A stretch of DNA of 64,000 bases from Parabacteroides distasonis (GTDB lineage Bacteria > Bacteroidota > Bacteroidia > Bacteroidales > Tannerellaceae): NCBI GenBank assembly GCA_021531385.1, contig JAFBIR010000014.1:17596-81595 (forward strand). The letters run 5' to 3'. Position numbers and translations under genes: made by a program. The notes beneath the pieces were generated by a model that saw nothing but the letters and a program-made list of their open reading frames with translations, was not told where the DNA came from and did not search any database. Positions within the stretch are counted from its first letter, which is position 1. Each line of letters begins with the position of its first letter. This document shows, piece by piece, positions 59,752 to 64,000 of the stretch.

Positions 59752-59783
59752 TTGTTTTTGAGGAATAATGTTTTTATCTTTGC
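59752..59783 (+). promoter_or_regulatory. Promoter of the toxin/antitoxin-like pair
   Basis: TTG at 59752-59754, a 20-base spacer and TATCTTTGC at 59775-59783, a near-perfect Bacteroidetes promoter 21 bases after the right inverted arm. The start of transcription would be about 15 bases before the ATG. Confidence 0.75.
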
Positions 59784-59804
59784 AGACAGTAAAGTGCGTA
59801 AGAT

Positions 59805-60356
59805 ATGACATTCGATAAAATTCTCGATAATAATACGCTTTGGGCAGTTCGCTATGATGAAGAGAAAGACAATGCGCTTCAGATACTTTTCGAACAATGG
59901 AGTGATCCTGAGTGGCTTGTGGCATTCTTCCTTGCGAACATGTCCGACTTAACAGCTTACTTTAAGATTACGGATATCAATCAGGCAATCTATGATAGCA
60001 TGGATGATAACATGCGGATGCAATGCTTGATTCTCGATCTTTCGCCGGATGCCGATCTTGACCGGCTTTTCCGCCCCTTGGAGAATAGTCGTACAAGTGA
60101 AATGATATTGGGCAAAGAGAAAGCTAAGATCAAGAATCGCCCACAACACGCATCGTGGCTACGTATCTATGCCATCAAGTTGGAACCCGGGTGTTATATC
60201 ATCACGGGGGGTGCTATCAAGTTGACGCGGACCATGCAGGAGCGTGAGCACACTTTGGCTGAACTGAGGAAGATGGAGTCCGTTCGTAATTTCCTGCTGG
60301 ATGGAGGGGCTGTTGATGCGGATGGTTTTGTCGATTTTATGTCTGAGATACAATGA
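59805..60356 (+). CDS. Toxin-like protein paired with an XRE protein
   Basis: 183 residues. The C-terminal part (ASWLRIYAIKLEPGCYIITG, GAIKLTRTMQEREHTLAELR) follows the strand-helix order of RelE/HigB-type mRNA interferases, in which a basic residue-rich sheet precedes a helix. The N-terminal ~110 residues are an extra helical part that I do not recognise. The following gene encodes an XRE repressor, the typical antitoxin. Here the toxin-like gene comes first, as in HigBA systems. Catalytic residues cannot be assigned with confidence. It is the first gene rightward from the origin-like region. Confidence 0.6.
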   Translation: MTFDKILDNNTLWAVRYDEEKDNALQILFEQWSDPEWLVAFFLANMSDLTAYFKITDINQAIYDSMDDNMRMQCLILDLSPDADLDRLFRPLENSRTSEMILGKEKAKIKNRPQHASWLRIYAIKLEPGCYIITGGAIKLTRTMQEREHTLAELRKMESVRNFLLDGGAVDADGFVDFMSEIQ

Positions 60357-60372
60357 GAAAAGGAGGTTCATC

Positions 60373-60714
60373 ATGAAGCAGAAGACACTTGAATTTCTGG
60401 AGGCTCATCAGAGCGAAACGCCATCGATGTGGCGTGAGGAAGCGGCATGGAGACGTGATAACTGGTCGTGGCTACGCCATTCTCAGAAGATCGCCGTGAA
60501 AGTGCTGTTGCAGATGAAGCAGTTAGGACTGACACAGAAGGCTTTGGCTGAGCGTATGAATTGCACGCAACAGTATGTTTCCAAGATTTTGAAGGGCAAG
60601 GAAAATATGTCGCTCGACACGCTCTCCAAGTTGGAAGATGCGCTCGGCATTAACCTGATCTATGATGAGCAAGTGGTTTGTCCCAATAGGATAGCTGAAG
60701 AGGCCCCGGTTTGA
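60373..60714 (+). CDS. XRE-family HTH protein, probable antitoxin
   Basis: 113 residues from the ATG at 60373, which has a strong AGGAGG site seven bases upstream; longer in-frame starts overlap the previous gene. The Cro/C1-type HTH spans ~48-100 (LLQMKQLGLTQKALAERMNC, QQYVSKILKGKENMSLDTLS). The N-terminal part (TPSMWREEAAWRRDNWSWLR) is a helical arm that may hold the toxin. It starts 16 bases after the toxin-like gene. It probably autoregulates the promoter at 59752. Confidence 0.75.
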   Translation: MKQKTLEFLEAHQSETPSMWREEAAWRRDNWSWLRHSQKIAVKVLLQMKQLGLTQKALAERMNCTQQYVSKILKGKENMSLDTLSKLEDALGINLIYDEQVVCPNRIAEEAPV

Positions 60715-60864
60715 TAGGGTCTTACCGTGATGGGCGTGCGTTCAGGCAATGCCCTCAATGACACCGAAAGTAGAGGCGTTCCATCGGTGCGTCTCTCGTT
60801 CCCTGGGCAAATGATGTGCGGAAGTGTTAAATTTTGAGAGGGGTGTTAGATTTCCCAACAATTC

Positions 60865-60897
60865 TTTGCTTTTCATGGCGGAGAATGTCTATATTTG
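60865..60897 (+). promoter_or_regulatory. Promoter of the 60920 gene pair
   Basis: TTTG at 60865-60868, a 21-base spacer and TATATTTG at 60890-60897. It supports translation from the ATG pair at 60920/60923 and rejects the in-frame start at 60824. Confidence 0.65.
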
Positions 60898-60919
60898 GAG
60901 AAACTTTAAATCGATCTTA

Positions 60920-61918
60920 ATGATGAACACAGCAACGAACAACGGGTTTCATGAGCGCCAAAGCATCGAGGAGTTCTTGGGCGAGCATGAGGTGGTGAAG
61001 GAACTTTATGCGGTTGCGCGAAGAAGCTTTGTGCACAGTCTGGGCCTTGAGCAGTGGCTCCTAAAGATTTTCAATACGGCTTACTTCGTTTGCATGCGGC
61101 TGACCGATGGGAGCGGCCGCCCGCTGAATGAGGCACTCGATGAGTGTCCCTACGCCTGGAGAGAGGAGGGCTTTGGTGTTTATCGGAATCATCTCTTTGC
61201 GTTGATATACAGTCTGCTGCGTCTGCATCAGGGGCTGCTTCCTGTTCGGACTGTTGAGATGGACTGTTCAAAGGCTCTGATGGATTATTATTTCAGCTGG
61301 AGCCGTTATGGGGAGGTGATAGACAAGTATGAGGGCAAGCTGACTCGGCCACTCAATTTCAGCGGGCTGACCGCAGAGGTGTCTCAAGCGCCATCGGCGA
61401 CGGAGCAGGTGGCGAAACCAGACGAATCGGATCCGTTGCAATTGGTGGTGCGTGCGACAAGCGACCTTGTCAAGGCGCATGGGTTGATGAAGGCGCAGCT
61501 GGCAGCGAAGGATAAGCGCATCGAGGAATTAGCGCATGCGCTTCGGCTGGAGCAAGAGAAGGTGAAGGAGGAACAAGCGAAAGTGCAGGCAAAGGAGGAT
61601 CGCATCAAGGAGCTGGAGGAGCAGAACACCAGCCTTTCCAACAATCCCTTCTGCCTCGATAAGCTGAAGGACTATGCCAAGGGGTTGGATAAGGAGGAGG
61701 CCAAGGTGATTACCCACATGTTGTTGACCATCGCTTTGGATGAGCAGCTGCCGAAAGCGAAGCAGGCCGAGGTGCGCAAGGTCGTCAAGGAGGTGGAGGC
61801 GGCGCACAGGAAACAGACATCCCCTTACGTCCATATCGAACGGCAAGAGATCCACAACGACAATAAGCAATCGCAGGTGTTTAACGGTTCGATCACGGAC
61901 AGTAAATTCGGAAAATGA
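60920..61918 (+). CDS. Hypothetical protein with coiled coil and C-terminal QVFNGxI motif
   Basis: 332 residues; the start may be 60923. I do not recognise the family. The N-terminal half is helical (EEFLGEHEVVKELYAVARRS; NTAYFVCMRLTDGSGRPLNE). A coiled coil covers about residues 190-240 (LAAKDKRIEELAHALRLEQE, then KVQAKEDRIKELEEQ). The last 25 residues carry HNDNKQSQVFNGSITDSKFG, a motif repeated at the start of the next protein. No membrane segment is predicted. The stop overlaps the next ATG (ATGA). The gene pair takes the place held by 8234-10178 in module A. Confidence 0.7.
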   Translation: MMNTATNNGFHERQSIEEFLGEHEVVKELYAVARRSFVHSLGLEQWLLKIFNTAYFVCMRLTDGSGRPLNEALDECPYAWREEGFGVYRNHLFALIYSLLRLHQGLLPVRTVEMDCSKALMDYYFSWSRYGEVIDKYEGKLTRPLNFSGLTAEVSQAPSATEQVAKPDESDPLQLVVRATSDLVKAHGLMKAQLAAKDKRIEELAHALRLEQEKVKEEQAKVQAKEDRIKELEEQNTSLSNNPFCLDKLKDYAKGLDKEEAKVITHMLLTIALDEQLPKAKQAEVRKVVKEVEAAHRKQTSPYVHIERQEIHNDNKQSQVFNGSITDSKFGK

Positions 61919-62517
61919 TGGAGGAGAAGAGACTATCAGCAGGCGGGCAGATCGTGAACCACAACACCAACTGCCAAGTGTTTAACGGCCCGATCAGCGG
62001 TTCTATCTTCGCCATGCCGGGCAGTACTGTGGTGCAAAACCCGGTGCAGCAGGTGGCGGCTGACGGAGCGGTGACGAACCAAAGCGAGGAGGCGAAGGCG
62101 GAGGATGACAGCCTGCTCGTCCCCGTCCCCGACGACCTGCCGGTGAAAATCCTGCAGGCTCCGGAGAGAGCCATCAAGCCGCCACACAGCCCGTTCGTGA
62201 TCCGCACGTTGCAGGAGGCGGGCAGCGCGTGCAAGGAGCCGTGGCATTACGCCTGCCTGATGGCCGTCTGCGACGACCACGGCCTGCTGATCGACCGAAC
62301 TGCCTGCATCGATTTCGTCCGCACCTTGGTGGCGTGGGGCATCGTGCCCTTCACGACCGAGAAGGCTATCAAGCGGCTGGCCAACTCCATGTGCTTTACG
62401 ATGGCGAAGCTGCCGCGGGGCTACCGCTCATGGGGCAGCCCTCTGAAGAAACAACGAGACAAGTGCGAGAGCTTGGCCTCCTGCTTCGGCCAGGGGATGG
62501 GCTATCGCCATCGTTAA
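61915..62517 (+). CDS. Hypothetical protein with N-terminal QVFNGxI motif
   Basis: 200 residues. After a short start it has IVNHNTNCQVFNGPISGSIF followed by AMPGSTVVQNPVQQV, then an acidic linker (~45-75) and a C-terminal domain (~90-195) with conserved-looking Trp, Cys and aromatic residues (EPWHYACLMAVCDDHGLLID; VRTLVAWGIVPF; RGYRSWGS). I do not know its function. The shared motif with the upstream protein suggests that they bind each other or the same partner. Its stop is almost directly followed by a GTAAGG-type repeat (62519), so this pair seems to be the right end of module B. Confidence 0.65.
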   Translation: MMEEKRLSAGGQIVNHNTNCQVFNGPISGSIFAMPGSTVVQNPVQQVAADGAVTNQSEEAKAEDDSLLVPVPDDLPVKILQAPERAIKPPHSPFVIRTLQEAGSACKEPWHYACLMAVCDDHGLLIDRTACIDFVRTLVAWGIVPFTTEKAIKRLANSMCFTMAKLPRGYRSWGSPLKKQRDKCESLASCFGQGMGYRHR

Positions 62518-62518
62518 C

Positions 62519-62555
62519 GACCTTACCACCTTACCGGCTTAACTGCTTATTTGCG
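62519..62555. repeat. GTAAGGTG-type repeat (module B, copy iv)
   Basis: Reverse complement contains AAATAAGCAGTTAAGCCGGT and AAGGTGGTAAGGTC, a variant of the arms at 59363/59693. It marks the right end of the repeat's range. Confidence 0.6.
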
Positions 62556-62621
62556 CTGTCGGATGATCAGTCTTTCCTGAGTGCCCATCCATAAACTGGG
62601 GATAATCGTTGAGTTTGCACG

Positions 62622-62661
62622 TAGATTTGCGCATTTTTCCCGCTTTTTTTTGTAAACTTGC
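62622..62661 (+). promoter_or_regulatory. Promoter candidates for the DUF3791/DUF3990 cassette
   Basis: TAGATTTGC at 62622-62630 is a perfect -7 element (weak -33 TGGG, 21 bases upstream). TAAACTTGC at 62653-62661 has one mismatch. Either would place the start upstream of the ATG at 62704. Confidence 0.45.
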
Positions 62662-62703
62662 AAGCCTAATATGTGTGGCAGAGTCACAGAAAGGAGATGC
62701 GCA

Positions 62704-62919
62704 ATGAAAGGCGAAGTAGAAGAAAGAGCCATGTTTGTATCGTTCTGTATAGAGCAATACGCCAAGGCCAAAAACATGTCAACTGAAGATGTGGTAAATC
62801 TGTTTGAGCAATATGGAATCACGGAACATTTCTGTGAGTTCTATGATGTGCTTCATACCCAAGGACACAACTGGCTGATAGAAGAAATAGACGAAATGAT
62901 TAACAACAGGAAGAAATGA
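62704..62919 (+). CDS. DUF3791 family protein (first copy)
   Basis: 71 residues from the ATG at 62704, which has GAAAGGAGA upstream; an ATG at 62671 is possible. DUF3791-like pattern: [40 protein letters not shown], then an acidic end. DUF3791 proteins of ~70 residues often accompany DUF3990 genes. They are good candidates for antitoxins or toxin-guiding partners, but this has not been shown as far as I know. The stop overlaps the DUF3990 start. Confidence 0.8.
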   Translation: MKGEVEERAMFVSFCIEQYAKAKNMSTEDVVNLFEQYGITEHFCEFYDVLHTQGHNWLIEEIDEMINNRKK

Positions 62920-63404
62920 GCAAGATATATCATGGAAGTTTCGAGGTGGTAGAAAACCCGGAGATACGGCAACCTAATCGTTCGCTGGACTATGGTTCTG
63001 GATTCTACACGACGACATCCTTTGCACAGGCCAAGAAGCTTGTAGAGCGGAGGATGAAAGACAAAGGCGTGTCAGCAGGTCATGTGAATGTGTACGAATT
63101 GGACGAAAAAGCCTTGGGAAGCATGAAAGTGCTCCTGTTCAAGAAACCCACAGAGGATTGGGTGACCTTTGTCATGAGGAATCGAACAGAACGAGGCTTT
63201 ACTCACGACTATGACATCGTGTATGGTCCTGTGGCTGATGACAGCGTTTATACTCAGTTCACGCTTTATGAAGGGGGTATCATTAGTATGCCGACCCTCA
63301 TCCAGGAGTTGAAAACATACAAACTGGTGGATCAATATCTCTTCCACACAGAGAAGTCGTTGACCGCCATAAAGTTCATCGAATCAATAGAAGTAAAATT
63401 ATGA
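62916..63404 (+). CDS. DUF3990 protein, ADP-ribosyltransferase-like candidate toxin
   Basis: 162 residues. The N-terminus ([18 protein letters not shown]) and [20 protein letters not shown] match DUF3990. A YHGS histidine, a GxGFYTT tyrosine and a late QFTLYEGG acidic segment recall the H-Y-E residues of ADP-ribosyltransferase folds; this reading is mine and is not a curated assignment. The gene is sandwiched between two DUF3791 genes with four-base overlaps on both sides (62916 and 63401), so the three are made together. A toxin function is inferred from size and pairing. Confidence 0.75.
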   Translation: MSKIYHGSFEVVENPEIRQPNRSLDYGSGFYTTTSFAQAKKLVERRMKDKGVSAGHVNVYELDEKALGSMKVLLFKKPTEDWVTFVMRNRTERGFTHDYDIVYGPVADDSVYTQFTLYEGGIISMPTLIQELKTYKLVDQYLFHTEKSLTAIKFIESIEVKL

Positions 63405-63619
63405 GTGCAACAATAACACAAGACAACCTGTATCTACTGCTGCCATGCAAGATTGGGTGGCTTGCCCAATGGATGGTGGAAGACAAAGGCATCAGTATCG
63501 CAGAAGCCATCAACCGCATCTATCGTTCAAAACTATACAAGAAACTTTCGAAAGAGAGTACCAAATATTGGCACTTGGGACCGGTAGATTTGTATGAAGA
63601 GTTAAAGCAGGAACTGTAA
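63401..63619 (+). CDS. DUF3791 family protein (second copy)
   Basis: 72 residues: [40 protein letters not shown] and a terminal [16 protein letters not shown]. It has the DUF3791 pattern of a short helix set with a conserved W/Y pair, but differs strongly from the first copy (lysine-rich instead of acidic at the end). It overlaps the DUF3990 stop by four bases. Two unlike copies around one DUF3990 gene may act as separate partners. Confidence 0.75.
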   Translation: MSATITQDNLYLLLPCKIGWLAQWMVEDKGISIAEAINRIYRSKLYKKLSKESTKYWHLGPVDLYEELKQEL

Positions 63620-63961
63620 AACAAGAAAACGCTTGTGGCATCAGACATTTCTACAATGATGCGGATAAGATTCAGGCTTCCTTTCTATAAGAGTCGGTTT
63701 GCACAAGGTTTCCGTCAAAGGTTTAATTGAGCCCATTCTCGCATTCTTGCGATTTGGACTCCCTTGCAAGACGTTGTTCCCGCAAGCGTTTGAATTTATG
63801 TTTTCGCAAAGGTAAGGAAAAAAGGGGATGCGCGCAAAATCCGGGACAGATTGTTCTGGGGATGCGGGACAAGTGTTGGCGAGGCGGGAAGGGGGTTGTA
63901 TCTTCGCAGTGTGATTGAAAGTCATCTATTGTCTAACCCTTTAACTTTAACTTTTACAGCT
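63620..63961. other. Intergenic region before the last HU-like gene
   Basis: 342 bases. No convincing gene. A promoter at 63876-63907 is the only clear feature. A CGCAAG-containing stretch near 63740-63810 has small imperfect inverted repeats, but nothing that I can name. Confidence 0.5.
63876..63907 (+). promoter_or_regulatory. Promoter of the HU-like gene at 63962
   Basis: TTGG at 63876-63879, a 19-base spacer and TATCTTCGC at 63899-63907 (one mismatch). The ATG is 55 bases further on. Confidence 0.55.
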
Positions 63962-64000
63962 ATGAGTATCAAAGTGAAAGCGGTCGAGCGCAACGTGTCG
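63962..64000 (+). CDS. Partial HU-like DNA-binding protein (N-terminus only)
   Basis: Only 13 codons are in the window (MSIKVKAVERNVS), too few to prove a family. The start matches, from memory, the opening of Bacteroidetes HU-like proteins (MS/A-IK-K-V). Its own promoter precedes it, and the lead-in TTTAACTTTTACAGCT resembles the leader of the HU gene at 10621. The frame is open to the window edge. Confidence 0.5.
   Translation, partial: MSIKVKAVERNVS

Noticed and set aside
54742..62517. Module B as an ordinary prophage
   Set aside because: No capsid, portal, terminase, tail or integrase genes are present, only lysis-like and replication-like ones.
1..64000. tRNA, rRNA, complete insertion sequences, reverse transcriptases
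   Set aside because: Looked for by eye; none was convincing in any part of the window.

Overview
The window comes from a Bacteroidales chromosome, most likely Parabacteroides or a close Tannerellaceae relative (genus is an inference). The evidence is the Bacteroidetes promoter signature seen repeatedly (a TTG/TTTG box about 20 bases before TAnnTTTGC), a complete bat aerotolerance operon, the ftsY-rimO-HU-HU/LysM cluster, carboxynorspermidine decarboxylase, DUF5686, and capsule genes typical of gut Bacteroidales.

Layout. (1) 1-4247: the end of a surface polysaccharide segment, with a partial polymerase, two GT4 glycosyltransferases, an acyltransferase and two near-identical truncated GT2 remnants. 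(2) 4265-11424: accessory module A. On the minus strand it carries an M15 peptidase, a DUF5675 protein, a VirE_N-DUF3987 primase/helicase-like protein and a small protein. On the plus strand it carries two unknown proteins, an AT-rich core between inverted GTAACC-type repeats, an HU-like protein and a 35-residue smalltalk-type membrane peptide. (3) 11488-12176: a MNT/HEPN toxin-antitoxin pair. (4) 12254-24256: the main capsule operon, with nucleotide-sugar dehydrogenase, GT2, initiating sugar transferase, DegT aminotransferase, membrane dehydratase, an OmpA-like protein plus LruC lipoprotein, Wzx flippase and GT2. (5) 24266-30285: a Cys/His-rich small protein and an HME-RND metal efflux system. 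(6) 30289-36240, minus strand: DUF5686 protein, RecQ and a LytS/LytTR two-component pair. (7) 36594-54618: housekeeping genes pcrA, nspC, ftsY, rimO, two HU proteins, the bat operon with a BatB-BatC fusion, a PAP2 phosphatase, a small HTH protein and a DUF2007-Usp-Usp protein. (8) 54742-62555: accessory module B. Its minus strand has an M15 peptidase, a lipoprotein with a C-terminal membrane segment (unimolecular-spanin-like), a DUF5675 protein, a CHC2/Toprim primase, a DUF3987 protein and two small proteins. Its control region has an AT-rich core and REP-like palindromes between 36-base inverted repeats. Its plus strand has a toxin/XRE-antitoxin-like pair and two unknown overlapping genes. 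(9) 62704-63619: a DUF3791-DUF3990-DUF3791 cassette. (10) 63962 to the end: the start of what looks like another HU-like gene.

The most interesting signal is the parallel between modules A and B. Each pairs a primase with a DUF3987 ATPase, an M15 peptidase and a DUF5675 protein, and each has an AT-rich core bracketed by inverted clusters of short repeats, which looks like a replication origin or a partner-protein binding region. No capsid, terminase, integrase or relaxase is visible, so they are not ordinary prophages or conjugative elements. They may be domesticated or satellite-like replicons embedded near capsule loci. This is a hypothesis built on pattern recognition in the sequence, not a demonstrated function.
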